The notes below the pieces were generated by a model. It searched no databases and was not told the DNA's origin. It saw only the letters and a list, made by a program, of their open reading frames with translations. The translations under genes and the position numbers were made by a program. A stretch of DNA of 64,000 nucleotides, taken from assembly GCA_021323855.1 (NCBI GenBank), contig JAJPKE010000035.1:83823-147822 (forward strand), written 5' to 3'. The stretch comes from Chloroflexota bacterium. Its GTDB lineage: Bacteria; Chloroflexota; Ktedonobacteria; Ktedonobacterales; JADMIN01. Positions 8,515 to 17,068 of the stretch are shown piece after piece (positions within the stretch are counted from its first letter, which is position 1; the number at the start of each line of letters is the position of its first letter).

Positions 8515-9726
8515 CTATGGGCGCAGTGGTTGACCGCAGGAGGTGCAGAAGCGTTGACCTGGGCTGTTACGATGACCACAGGCGCGGCAAACAAAACCCG
8601 CCACTCCCGCCAGTAAGTTGTAGCCACAGGTGGTGCAGAAGCGATTGTGCGCCTGATTTGGCGCCTTGCAAGACGGGCAACTGATCCAGCTTCCTGTTTG
8701 TTGAGGATAAGGACCGCTTGGCGCCTGTTGCGGTTGAGGTAGCGCCTCACCGCAGGTGGAACAGAACCGTTGATAGGGCGAGTTCGGCTTGAGGCAGCGC
8801 GGGCAGATGATCGAGAGCGAGCCATTAGGAACGGCGGCGCGCCCCGTCACCGGCGCTGGCGCGGTCGCCTGCCGTCCAGTGGCAGTGTTCACCGGCGTCT
8901 GCGCGGCGACTGCCTGTTCCAGCGCCACAGCCATGTCAGTGGCTTTCTGGAAACGATCCGCCGGATTCTTCTCCAGCGCCTTCATCACCACTGATTGCAC
9001 CGCTGGTGAGACACGCGGATTGAGTGTAGAAGGTGGAGGAACGGGTTCATAGATATGCGAATGGGCCAGCGCCGTGTAGTTATCCGCCTCGAACGGCGTA
9101 TGGCCGGTCAACATCTCGTAGAGCATCACGCCAAGCGCGTAGATGTCGGCGCGCGCATCAACCGTGCCGCTACCACGGCATTGCTCAGGCGACATATACT
9201 CCGGCGTGCCGACGCCTGCGCCCGATTGTGTCAGTGCCGCCGAGGTTTGCAGCACTTTGGCGATACCGAAGTCGCTCAGTACCGCACGCCCGCTCACATC
9301 CATCAGCACATTGACCGGCTTGACATCACGGTGGACGATGCCGCGTGAGTGCGCATACGTCAGTGCGGAAGCGACCTCACGGATGATGCGCGTTACCTCG
9401 CGCAGCGGCATACCGGCAGCCATTTTGTCTTTGAGCGTGCCGCCGCCGATGTATTCCATGATGATGTAGAGGCGGCCATTCTCCTCGCCGGTGTCATGCA
9501 CAATGACGATGTTGGGGTGCGAGAGTTGCGCCATTGCGCGCGCTTCCAGCTTGAAACGCTCCACGAAGGCCGGATCGGCGGCATAGTAGGGCGGAAGAAC
9601 CTTGATCGCCACCTGGCGGTCGAGATTCTCCTGTTTCCCGCGATAGACCCGCGCCATACCGCCTTGCCCAAGCAATTCTTCGATGACACAGTGCCCCAGG
9701 GTAATCCCAATGAGGTCGTCGTTCAC
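8515..9726 (-). CDS. Ser/Thr protein kinase with three C-terminal zinc ribbons
   Basis: A 403-residue Hanks-type kinase. The glycine loop is LGQGGMARVY, the ATP lysine lies in VAIKVLP, the catalytic loop is HRDVKPVN, then DFG and the MSPEQ segment, all within residues ~10-270. After a Pro/Ala linker come three CxxC...CxxC zinc ribbons (CPRC/CSTC, CPSC/CTTC, CRAC/CTSC) that replace the usual transmembrane and PASTA parts. No membrane segment is present, so it is probably cytoplasmic. The ribbons may bind a partner or nucleic acid. The GTG at 9726 with GAGGG upstream is preferred over a TTG at 9747. It is the last gene of a kinase-FHA-kinase operon. Confidence 0.93.
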   Translation of the reverse strand: MNDDLIGITLGHCVIEELLGQGGMARVYRGKQENLDRQVAIKVLPPYYAADPAFVERFKLEARAMAQLSHPNIVIVHDTGEENGRLYIIMEYIGGGTLKDKMAAGMPLREVTRIIREVASALTYAHSRGIVHRDVKPVNVLMDVSGRAVLSDFGIAKVLQTSAALTQSGAGVGTPEYMSPEQCRGSGTVDARADIYALGVMLYEMLTGHTPFEADNYTALAHSHIYEPVPPPSTLNPRVSPAVQSVVMKALEKNPADRFQKATDMAVALEQAVAAQTPVNTATGRQATAPAPVTGRAAVPNGSLSIICPRCLKPNSPYQRFCSTCGEALPQPQQAPSGPYPQQTGSWISCPSCKAPNQAHNRFCTTCGYNLLAGVAGFVCRACGHRNSPGQRFCTSCGQPLRP

Positions 9727-9785
9727 CGGATGGCCCTCGCTTCCCAAACGAGCGTATGATACGTGAACCGGCGTTGCCTGGCAAC

Positions 9786-10922
9786 CTAGCGGCGCACGAA
9801 CGCCAGCACCGTCTGCCCCACCTGAATCTCATCGCCCTCTTCGAGCACCTGCTCGGTGATGCGTTGCTGATTCACATAGGTGCCGTTGGCGCTGCCCTCA
9901 TCGCGGATGATGTAGTGACCGTTGCCATCATTATTGATGGTGGTGTGCAGACGCGAAACTGCCAGGTCTTCCAGGAAGATATCGCTCTCGCGGCTGCGAC
10001 CAATGGTCAGGCGCTCTTTGCGCAATTCGAAGATGCGTCCCGGCTCTTTGCCCTGGCGCACCACAATCACGCTGGTTCGTTGCTGGCCAGCGTTCGGGCG
10101 CACGACACGGGTTTTATCCGCATCGCCATACGGGTTATCATAGCCCGGCGCTCCCTGCGGCGCGTTACCGTTCCAGCCTGGCGTACCCTGTGGCGCTGCG
10201 CCACCCCAACCAGCGCTTTGCGGCGCAGGTTGGTTGCCCCATCCGGCGCTTTGCGGCGCTGCGGCTGGCGCACCACCCCAGGCAGCGGCAGCGCCCGGTC
10301 CACCCTGATCGCCCCAGCCGCCCTGGCCGGCCATCTGATTTGCGCCACTCCATCCGGCGGCAGCGCCAGCACCCGCTGCTGGCCGACTGCCCGGCCCTGG
10401 CTGCGCGTCCCAGCCACCGCCCTGGTTGCCCCAGCCACCTTGCGCCGCCGGTTCACCCCATTGGCTGCCACCCGCGCCTGCGCCCGCATACGACCGCTGA
10501 TCGTTCCAACCGCCCTGCGATGGAGCGTTGTTCCAGCCCCCCTGAGACGCTGGTCCGGCTGCGCCCTGCTGGCCACCGAAGTTCGGCTCCCAGCCCGCGC
10601 CGCGCCCGCCAGCGGGACCCTGTGGCGGGTTGCCATAGTCGTAGCTCTCCGTCTGCGGCCAGCCCGGCGCGTTGCCGCCGCGTGGCGCTGGCCAGGCGGC
10701 GTTCTGGTCCTGTGGCTGGCCGAGAGGACCCTGCTGCGCGTCGTAGCCGATGCCACTGGCCGTGCGCTTGCCTGCGCCGTTGCTCCGCAGGAGCATGACA
10801 AAAACCAGAACAACCGTCAGCACGACGACGAATCCCGCCAGCCCCACGGCCAGCGTGCTGCTCAGACCCCCACTGGCGAGAACGGTGAGCGGCATATGAG
10901 CGACATAACCCATCTGAATCAT
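9786..10922 (-). CDS. membrane-anchored FHA-domain protein with Gly/Trp-rich linker
   Basis: A 378-residue protein. A single hydrophobic segment (about residues 18-43) near the N terminus is followed by ~220 residues of low-complexity sequence in which GGW, QGGW and SAGWG recur. The C-terminal FHA domain follows (LTIGRSRESDIFLEDLAVSR, then LHTTI and GSANGTYVNQQRI). FHA domains bind phosphothreonine, so it is a likely substrate or reader of the two kinases on either side. The ATG at 10922 has GGAGG 9 bp upstream; a longer in-frame extension to 11045 would overlap the upstream kinase gene. Gaps to the neighbours are 22 and 59 bp. Confidence 0.9.
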   Translation of the reverse strand: MIQMGYVAHMPLTVLASGGLSSTLAVGLAGFVVVLTVVLVFVMLLRSNGAGKRTASGIGYDAQQGPLGQPQDQNAAWPAPRGGNAPGWPQTESYDYGNPPQGPAGGRGAGWEPNFGGQQGAAGPASQGGWNNAPSQGGWNDQRSYAGAGAGGSQWGEPAAQGGWGNQGGGWDAQPGPGSRPAAGAGAAAGWSGANQMAGQGGWGDQGGPGAAAAWGGAPAAAPQSAGWGNQPAPQSAGWGGAAPQGTPGWNGNAPQGAPGYDNPYGDADKTRVVRPNAGQQRTSVIVVRQGKEPGRIFELRKERLTIGRSRESDIFLEDLAVSRLHTTINNDGNGHYIIRDEGSANGTYVNQQRITEQVLEEGDEIQVGQTVLAFVRR

Positions 10923-10944
10923 TCCTTCCAACCTCCCCAGGCGT

Positions 10945-12120
10945 TTAGCGTGGGCGAATCTCGAAACGCAGCTCGACATGCCCCAAACGCATGACATCAC
11001 CGGAGTGGATTTCGACATCTTGGTGTGGTACCAGCGGCGTGCCATTGAGTCGAGTTCGATTAAATGCGTTCAAATCTTCGATATAGAAATGGCCGGCGCG
11101 TCGCGTAATACGCGCATGCCTGCGCGAGACGGTCTGCGCGGGATCGAACGAGAGCAGATCCACATCGGGCCGGAAGCCGCGCTGTGGATCGCTACGCCCG
11201 ACGATCATATCCGGGGCGGTCAACGCCATCGGTGGCCCGCCCGCCGGAATCAATGCGCCTACCAACTCCTCGGACCGGGGAACACTTGACCCATGTCGCT
11301 CTGGAATTGGCAGAGCTTCTAATGCCTCAACGAAGGTGTGTGGCGTCTGATAACGGTCGCCCGGTTGTTTGGCGAGCGCCCGCTGGAAAAAGGCATCATA
11401 CTCCGGCGGCAATTCCGGGCGCAGCATGCGTGCGGAGGGGATAGGACCATTGAGATGCTGCATGACGACATCCCAGGCATGCTCACCATCGTAGGGGACG
11501 CGGGAAGTCAGCAATTCGAAGAAGACACAGGCCAGCGAATAGAGGTCCGCGCGCACATCTGCCTTGCGGCTGTTTTCCACCTGCTCAGGAGCGACATAAA
11601 ATGGGGTGCCCACAAAGAAGCCGGTCACTGTGATGTCTTTTGATTCATGGCTGCGCGCCAGACCAAAGTCAGTCAATTTGACGACATTGTCTATGCTCAG
11701 CAACAGGTTCTGTGGCTTGATGTCGCGATGCACGATATCGCAGGCGGCGGCGGTAGCGATACCGGCGGCGGATTGTTCCGTCAGGTCCACAGCACGAATG
11801 ATGGGAAACTGCCCCCCGGTCAGGATGGCATGCTTGAGAGTGTGACCGTCTACGTAGTCCATCACAATGAACAGGCAGCCTTTGTCTTCGCCGAAATCCA
11901 CCGGACTGACGACATGCGGCCCAGAGAGGCGAGTCAGCAACTCGAACTCACGCTGAAACCGTTCGACCAGTTCGCTCTCTGCGGCGGCCTGGCGGCTTAG
12001 CACCTTGACGGCATACAATCGGTTCGTCTCCAGATCACGGCCAATGTACACGGTGGCCATACTTCCGCTGCCACGCTCGTCAATCAATTTATAGCGGTTC
12101 TTTAGCACTCGACCGAGCAT
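10945..12120 (-). CDS. Ser/Thr protein kinase with C-terminal FHA domain
   Basis: A 391-residue kinase-FHA fusion. Kinase motifs: GSGSMATVY glycine loop, YAVKVL lysine, HRDIKPQN catalytic loop, DFG, and YVAPEQ (within residues ~10-265). The C-terminal ~110 residues form an FHA domain with VGRSDPQRGFRPDVDLLSFD, VSRRHARI and FNRTRLNGTPL. There is no membrane segment. The FHA part may bind the autophosphorylated kinase or the FHA protein encoded next. It is the first gene of the leftward operon that continues with the FHA protein and the zinc-ribbon kinase. Confidence 0.93.
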   Translation of the reverse strand: MLGRVLKNRYKLIDERGSGSMATVYIGRDLETNRLYAVKVLSRQAAAESELVERFQREFELLTRLSGPHVVSPVDFGEDKGCLFIVMDYVDGHTLKHAILTGGQFPIIRAVDLTEQSAAGIATAAACDIVHRDIKPQNLLLSIDNVVKLTDFGLARSHESKDITVTGFFVGTPFYVAPEQVENSRKADVRADLYSLACVFFELLTSRVPYDGEHAWDVVMQHLNGPIPSARMLRPELPPEYDAFFQRALAKQPGDRYQTPHTFVEALEALPIPERHGSSVPRSEELVGALIPAGGPPMALTAPDMIVGRSDPQRGFRPDVDLLSFDPAQTVSRRHARITRRAGHFYIEDLNAFNRTRLNGTPLVPHQDVEIHSGDVMRLGHVELRFEIRPR

Positions 12121-12603
12121 GCCTGTCCCCTCTCCGGCGTATTGCTATGCCTACGCCCGCTCCACCACACTGTTCTCATTCTTTGAGTATCCTTCGCCGG
12201 CGCGGAGAGAACACGGCCAGGCAGTAGAACGCGCAACTCCTCATGTGGCCGCGCAGAGTCGCCACCCATTTAGAGCATGCGCCCCATTATATCAACGCAT
12301 AAGACCTGCTCGCAACGCTTCAGGCTCTTGGTCCTGCTCATGTTCCACTCATGCCCTGCTCATACCCTGCTCAAGTTCTGCTGTTCTTGTTCTCATCTTC
12401 TGTAGAATACGCAAAATCCCGTCGCGAGTGATGGTGATAGCCCACCAGATTTCTGTGATGTGGGTCATAGTCTTGCTATAGCTTTCCTCGTGATTCCTCA
12501 TAACTCCCAGTAGCTCGCGCATCCACGGCGTCCACCGTTCGTTGATTTTCTCAGCAAACCGTAAGGGCGCAGAAGGACAAGGGACACCAGCAGGGCAGGA
12601 GAA
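12121..12603. promoter_or_regulatory. divergent intergenic region with CCTGCTCA repeats
   Basis: This 483-bp region lies between the kinase operon (leftward) and a histidine kinase (rightward). At 12353-12374 two 11-bp units CCCTGCTCATA/CCCTGCTCAAG stand in tandem, with a related CCTGCTCATG at about 12333. No promoter pair is convincing and no gene is supported. Confidence 0.4.
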
Positions 12604-13353
12604 ATGACGTTGGCCGAACACGATGAACAAGATGACGTAGAAGCGTTCAAGACCGCCTTCCTCTCGCTTATCTCACATGAACTGCGCGCGCCGATCCAGA
12701 CGATCAACGGCTATCTAGACCTGACGCTTGCCGGTTTGGGTGGCGAATTGAACACACAGCAGGCGCAGTTTCTGCGGCGGGCGCGCGCCAGCAGCGAGCG
12801 TATGGGGGCGCTGGTGGATGATTTGATTCTCCTGGCGCGCTATGCCGCCGGTAAGCTCTCCTGGGTGAAGTCCGACCTCGATCCGGCGCCGCTGATTCAT
12901 GACGTCATCGAGGAGCTACGGCCACTGGCGGAGGAGGCGGGGGTGCAGGTGCGTACCCGTCTTCCGGCGCCGCTGCCATTGCTGGCGGCGGATGGGCCAA
13001 GAATCGAGCAGGCCGTGCGTGATCTGCTGCTGAACGCGCTGGCAGCCACGCCTGCTGGTGAGGTGGTGTCTGTGTCAGCGCGCGTTATCCCCGATATGTC
13101 CGGCGTGGTTGGGATGTTGGTGCTAACTGTGCGTGATCGCGGCATTAGAATTGCTTCAGAAGGTCAGAAGAAGGTGTTGGAGCAGTTCTTTCGAGATGGC
13201 GCGCCAGCAGGAATTGAGCGCCCTCACACGTTTGGTCTTGCGTGCGTACACATCATCGCGGAGGGACACGGCGCGCAGATGCGCATCCAGAGCGCCCCCA
13301 GAAAAGGGACAGCGGTGAGCATATGGCTCCCGGTATTGTCTGACAATGCCTGA
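12604..13353 (+). CDS. reduced sensor histidine kinase with degenerate ATP-binding boxes
   Basis: A 249-residue cytoplasmic protein with only a dimerisation/phosphoacceptor helix and an ATPase-like domain. The H box LISHELRAPIQTINGYLDL (about residues 22-40) is intact. The N-box region (RDLLLNALAATPAGEV) is altered. The G1 box reads DRGIRI in place of DxGxGI, and the G2 region reads FGLACVHIIAEGHG without the GLGL signature. It may therefore bind ATP poorly and act as a phosphotransfer or inhibitory partner. No response regulator lies beside it. The ATG follows AGGAGA. Confidence 0.8.
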   Translation: MTLAEHDEQDDVEAFKTAFLSLISHELRAPIQTINGYLDLTLAGLGGELNTQQAQFLRRARASSERMGALVDDLILLARYAAGKLSWVKSDLDPAPLIHDVIEELRPLAEEAGVQVRTRLPAPLPLLAADGPRIEQAVRDLLLNALAATPAGEVVSVSARVIPDMSGVVGMLVLTVRDRGIRIASEGQKKVLEQFFRDGAPAGIERPHTFGLACVHIIAEGHGAQMRIQSAPRKGTAVSIWLPVLSDNA

Positions 13354-13565
13354 AGGAACAGTTGAACAGTTCTTCAGTTCCAGCATCAAAGGAGATGATA
13401 CGTCTACCGAAGTGCGGTAATGTTGCGGCGCTAAGCGAATCGTAGAGGGTTTGGCCCAGGGTGGTATGAGATTTGCCAATAACCAGGCCAATGAGGAGCG
13501 TCCTCGGTGTGGACGTATACGTCGAGGCACGTCTGACAAATTTGCTGATTTAGGAGGCATGAGAC

Positions 13566-13811
13566 ATGGGCATGTTGCGTGTAATGTCGCGACGTGGTGA
13601 CGACCGGGTCGTCTGGGACCTCGAGAAAGCAGACGTTGGGGAACTCGACGCGGTCGCAGCAGTACAAGAGGCGGAGCGCATCTTCGCCGCCGAGCGTGAG
13701 CGCGGCGCCACCGCGTTCAAGGTGGAAACCGGCAAAGCACCGGAACGAATTGATGTCTTTGACAAGAAAGCAGAACAGATCGTACTGGTTCCTCGCGTAG
13801 TCGGCGGCTAG
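13566..13811 (+). CDS. conserved-looking small hypothetical protein
   Basis: An 81-residue soluble protein that I do not recognise. It starts MGMLRVMSRRGDDRVVWD and contains an Ala/Glu-rich helix (AVAAVQEAERIFAAERERG) followed by beta-like ends (AFKVETG, EQIVLVPRV). The layout suggests a small alpha/beta fold. The ATG follows AGGAGG. The stop codon overlaps the AGGAGG of the next gene, so the two are translated from one message. Confidence 0.7.
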   Translation: MGMLRVMSRRGDDRVVWDLEKADVGELDAVAAVQEAERIFAAERERGATAFKVETGKAPERIDVFDKKAEQIVLVPRVVGG

Positions 13812-13820
13812 GAGGCTGCG

Positions 13821-14276
13821 ATGCTGGAGAGTACGTTTCAGGTCTTGGTACTCGTTTGGGTGGTGCTGACTGCGCTGGCGCTCTTTTGCCTGGCGCTCTC
13901 CATTGGGAGCCACTGGGGAGATTGGGGACGATTGCTCGGCCCGTACTTCTCAGGAGAGCGGCGCGCGCATGCGTTCATGCGGGAAATGCTGACGCCGGAG
14001 GAATACCAGCAGGTAACGACCTGTGGCTATCTCGATGTCACCAGCCCTTCGACCCCAGACCGCACGTACCGCATCCCCGGCGCCGGTGGTCTGGTGCATG
14101 TCTATGAACATGGACACGCCATCATGGACCTGTGCCTCCAGCCAGTTGACGTTTTACCAGAGGGTGATGTCGTCGTCATGCACAAGTTGATGATTCTTGG
14201 GAACGAAGACGAATATCTGATGAAAGCCAATCGCTTCGCCCCAGGCATCATCACCTTGCGTCGAGGCTTCCTGTAG
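13821..14276 (+). CDS. hypothetical membrane-anchored protein
   Basis: A 151-residue protein with one N-terminal transmembrane helix (about residues 8-30, Leu/Val/Ala rich) and a ~115-residue soluble part beginning with a helical FMREMLTPEEYQQV segment. The remainder is strand-rich (YRIPGAGGLVHVYEHG, IMDLCLQP). I do not recognise the family. The gene is 9 bp after the 81-residue protein and uses an AGGAGG overlapping that stop, so the pair probably work together, possibly as a soluble and a membrane component. Confidence 0.7.
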   Translation: MLESTFQVLVLVWVVLTALALFCLALSIGSHWGDWGRLLGPYFSGERRAHAFMREMLTPEEYQQVTTCGYLDVTSPSTPDRTYRIPGAGGLVHVYEHGHAIMDLCLQPVDVLPEGDVVVMHKLMILGNEDEYLMKANRFAPGIITLRRGFL

Positions 14277-14338
14277 CCGCTCGCCAGAATTTGGCACGAT
14301 ACAGGCTCGCCTGATACCGTTCGATTACCCTATCTTTG

Positions 14339-14368
14339 CAGGGCAGTTGCTCACTGGCAACTGCCCTG
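14339..14368. terminator. strong hairpin over the convergent gene ends
   Basis: Perfect 12-bp arms (14339-14350 and 14357-14368) enclose a 6-nt loop that contains the stop codon of the leftward gene ending at 14351. No T run follows on either strand, so it may act as an mRNA 3'-end structure more than as a classical terminator. Confidence 0.55.
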
Positions 14369-15115
14369 TGTATTGATGCTGACGGTTGGGCCACCGGCAA
14401 ACTGGATCATCCCGTTCACCGGCGGGCCGCCGACCTGCACGTCTGAGGCGACCGTAAAGGAGATAACTTCCTTCCCTGCGCTATTCGTATGGTATGGCCC
14501 GGTGGGCGGGTCGTCTACGGTGCAGTCCCCATTTGGGCAATAGCCGAAATTGACGAGGATATTGGTGTACGTGTTGGGATAGCCCGGCGCGCGAATGGTC
14601 AGCGTTCCGCTCTGCCCAACCATCAGCGGGCATGGATTGAAGGTCCAGGTCACGCCGCTGCCACCACCGGAGCAGATGAACGGCGCGTTATTGCCACCGC
14701 CCGGCGTATCGGTCGGCGTCGCGTCGTTGGGCGTGTCCGTTGGTGTGGCGTTGGGCTGTGGTGACTGCGAGCTGGCAATGGTGCCGACCGGCGGGATAGC
14801 TGGCGTCTGGAACGGTGCGAAGGTGGCTGTTGGGAACGATGCTGCCTGTTGCACTTTATTGGTGCCGGTATTGCTGTTGACATCAGCGTTATTATTGCTG
14901 CTGGTGAGGCCGAAGCTGGCCAGCGCCGAGTTGGCGGTGGTCGCCACCAACAGCATGCACACGCACAGGAGCAGCACCATCCCCAGCCCCACCACGCCCG
15001 TCACCGCTGCGCGATACTGTGGATTCGTCTCCCAGCGATCCTGAAAACGCTGAACATACTGGTCCAGCCAGGAGACGCGCCTGAATGGTGGGAATGGTTG
15101 CCTCGGTGTCATCAT
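14351..15115 (-). CDS. membrane-anchored extracytoplasmic protein, paralogue A
   Basis: A 254-residue protein: ~40 cytoplasmic residues with RFQDRWETNPQYRAAVTG, one transmembrane helix (about 40-62), a Thr/Pro/Asn-rich linker with TPTDTP repeats, and an outward C-terminal domain with paired Cys residues that looks like a beta-sandwich (LMVGQSGTLTIRAPG). The first ~75 residues are almost identical to those of the next gene upstream, while the outer domains differ. The role is unknown; the domain resembles a carbohydrate- or surface-binding module. The upstream paralogue ends 69 bp away, suggesting one transcript. Confidence 0.85.
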   Translation of the reverse strand: MMTPRQPFPPFRRVSWLDQYVQRFQDRWETNPQYRAAVTGVVGLGMVLLLCVCMLLVATTANSALASFGLTSSNNNADVNSNTGTNKVQQAASFPTATFAPFQTPAIPPVGTIASSQSPQPNATPTDTPNDATPTDTPGGGNNAPFICSGGGSGVTWTFNPCPLMVGQSGTLTIRAPGYPNTYTNILVNFGYCPNGDCTVDDPPTGPYHTNSAGKEVISFTVASDVQVGGPPVNGMIQFAGGPTVSINTQGSCQ

Positions 15116-15184
15116 GCTGCTTTCGCCTTCCCTCGCCGCTTGTACCTCGTTCCAGTCGCCGTATGCGCTGCTGTGCCTGCTCCT

Positions 15185-15889
15185 CTAAGATTTGCAGTTC
15201 ACGGTTGTGCCAGTCTGTAGTGTCCCGCCTGGAAATAAGGCGAAGATCGTGATTGAACCCGTCCCCGTCGCCGTGCATGACTGAAGTTGATAGGAGATGG
15301 TGCCATTGCCACTTCCATCAGTCTGGCCAGCAGGCTCTACGGTATTGGTGACACATCCAGGAATATTGTAGATGAGGCCGATTTGGACATTCGGCGAACT
15401 CGTGTGAAAAATCAGATTCCCTGTCTGCCCGCGAACCCAGGGATTTGGAGATTGGCTTACTGTCAACGTGCCTGGGCCACCGCCACCACCTCCGCAGTTG
15501 GAAGTACAGGGTGTTGCCGTTGGCGTATCGGTGGGGATCGGCGTATCAGTCGGCGCTGGTGGCGGCGTTCCCGAATCCGGCAGGGTGCTGACCGGCGGGA
15601 TGGCCGGTGTCTGGAACGGCGGGAAGGTCGCTATGGGGAAGGTCGCCACGCCACCCAACGTGCGGGAGCCGCTGGACCCCTGTGTATTCGCATCGTTGTT
15701 GCTGCTGGTGAGGCCGAAGCTGGCCAGCGCCGAGTTGGCAGTGGTCGCCACCAACAGCATGCACACGCACAGGAGCAGCACCATCCCCAGCCCCACCACG
15801 CCCGTCACCGCCGCGCGGTACTGGGCGTTGGTTTCCCATCTATCTTGAAAGCGCCGAACGAAGCGATCTAACCACGACCTCTCAAACAT
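15185..15889 (-). CDS. membrane-anchored extracytoplasmic protein, paralogue B
   Basis: A 234-residue protein with the same plan as the neighbouring paralogue: short cytoplasmic segment (RFQDRWETNAQYRAAVTG), transmembrane helix, Thr/Pro linker with TPIPTDTPTATP, then a beta-rich outer domain (LTVSQSPNPWVRGQTGNLIF) with Cys pairs. The DNA for the anchor region is nearly identical between the copies over ~110 bp, while the outer domains have little similarity. This indicates duplication followed by divergence, or gene conversion limited to the anchor. Function unknown. Confidence 0.85.
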   Translation of the reverse strand: MFERSWLDRFVRRFQDRWETNAQYRAAVTGVVGLGMVLLLCVCMLLVATTANSALASFGLTSSNNDANTQGSSGSRTLGGVATFPIATFPPFQTPAIPPVSTLPDSGTPPPAPTDTPIPTDTPTATPCTSNCGGGGGGPGTLTVSQSPNPWVRGQTGNLIFHTSSPNVQIGLIYNIPGCVTNTVEPAGQTDGSGNGTISYQLQSCTATGTGSITIFALFPGGTLQTGTTVNCKS

Positions 15890-16019
15890 GCGCCGCTATC
15901 CTGTCCATCCCTTGCTGTCCGGCAGACCGGAGCAGTCACCCTGCCCTAGTGGTTGCCGTCACTTGACTACGAAACGTCATCATTTTAACAGGGTGAGGCG
16001 CAAGAGGCGGCAATGTCGC

Positions 16020-17051
16020 CTAGTGGCTGGTACTTCCTGGTGAGAGGCGTTCTGGGGACGATAGCAGCGTTTCCAGCGTCGCAATGACGGCGGGGACGGC
16101 GATATCTTCCATGCGGTGCGTGTCCGCGCGCAGGATAGTCACCTGCCGACCGACCGGCGCCCACACGCCAGGGTCGCTCGGCCCGAAGAGCGCCAGCGTT
16201 GGCACGCCAGCGAGCGCAGCGAGATGCGCCACGCCTGAATCATTGCCGATGTAGGAGGCGCAGCATTGCAGCAGCGCCACCAACTGGCCGAGTGGTACGT
16301 TCCGCGCGACGGCAGGCTGCGGTAAGCTACTGGCAGCGAGGGCGGCGCGTGTCACCTCATCATCCAGTGGCCCCTCGATCAAGAGCGGCGCACATCCCCG
16401 CGCTACAAGTTCCTGGATGAGCGCGGCGAATGACTGCGACGGCCAGCATTTCGCCGCGCCACCGCTCCCCGCGTGCAGCGCAATCACTGGCGTTTGCCCG
16501 GTATGCTCAGGAAAGGTGCTCCGCCAGAAGTTGTCTGCCGCTGCATCTTCGGCTGGCGTCGCATGGAGCGGCGGGAAATGCGCAGCAAGGGCTTCGCGGG
16601 TAACTGGCGCATTGACACCAAGCGGCACCAGCGCGCGGGCCAGCGTCACCGCCAGATGTTCGGGCGACTGTACGGATGCTATGGGAATAGGGCGACCGGA
16701 GGCAATGACACTTGCCTGCGCGCCAAATCGCTGAAGGTTACGCTGTACCGCGCCATCCGCATCAGGCAGCCACGCGACGACGGTGCTATCAGCGATCAGC
16801 CGCTGCACCGGACTGTTCGCTGGCGGCTCATCGGCAAAGAGCGCGGTCCAGAGTGGGCTGTCATAGGGCGAGAAATCATCCGCCAGGCCGGACGCCCGCG
16901 CCAGTTGCCCAACATCGCGCCGTGCGACGAAATGGATAGATGCCGTCGGCCATTGCGCGCGGGCCAGCGCCAGCGACGGCAACGCCAGCAGCGTATCGCC
17001 CAGCGCTCCCGGACGAATGAAGACTAACCGCCTGATAGGATATGACTCCAT
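16020..17051 (-). CDS. glycosyltransferase family 9 protein
   Basis: A 343-residue GT-B enzyme. The N terminus RLVFIRPGALGDTLLALPSL is the family-9 (heptosyltransferase-like) signature. The C-terminal half holds IALHAGSGGAAKCWP and YIGNDSGVAHLAALAGVPTLALFGPSDPGVW, the nucleotide-sugar site. In Gram-negative bacteria these add heptose to LPS; in a Chloroflexota-like cell the product is more likely another cell-surface glycan, so the donor and acceptor are unknown. It follows the DUF1648 gene by 17 bp and is probably in one operon with it and with the GntR regulator. Confidence 0.92.
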   Translation of the reverse strand: MESYPIRRLVFIRPGALGDTLLALPSLALARAQWPTASIHFVARRDVGQLARASGLADDFSPYDSPLWTALFADEPPANSPVQRLIADSTVVAWLPDADGAVQRNLQRFGAQASVIASGRPIPIASVQSPEHLAVTLARALVPLGVNAPVTREALAAHFPPLHATPAEDAAADNFWRSTFPEHTGQTPVIALHAGSGGAAKCWPSQSFAALIQELVARGCAPLLIEGPLDDEVTRAALAASSLPQPAVARNVPLGQLVALLQCCASYIGNDSGVAHLAALAGVPTLALFGPSDPGVWAPVGRQVTILRADTHRMEDIAVPAVIATLETLLSSPERLSPGSTSH

Positions 17052-17068
17052 ATGCCGTATGCCATTAT

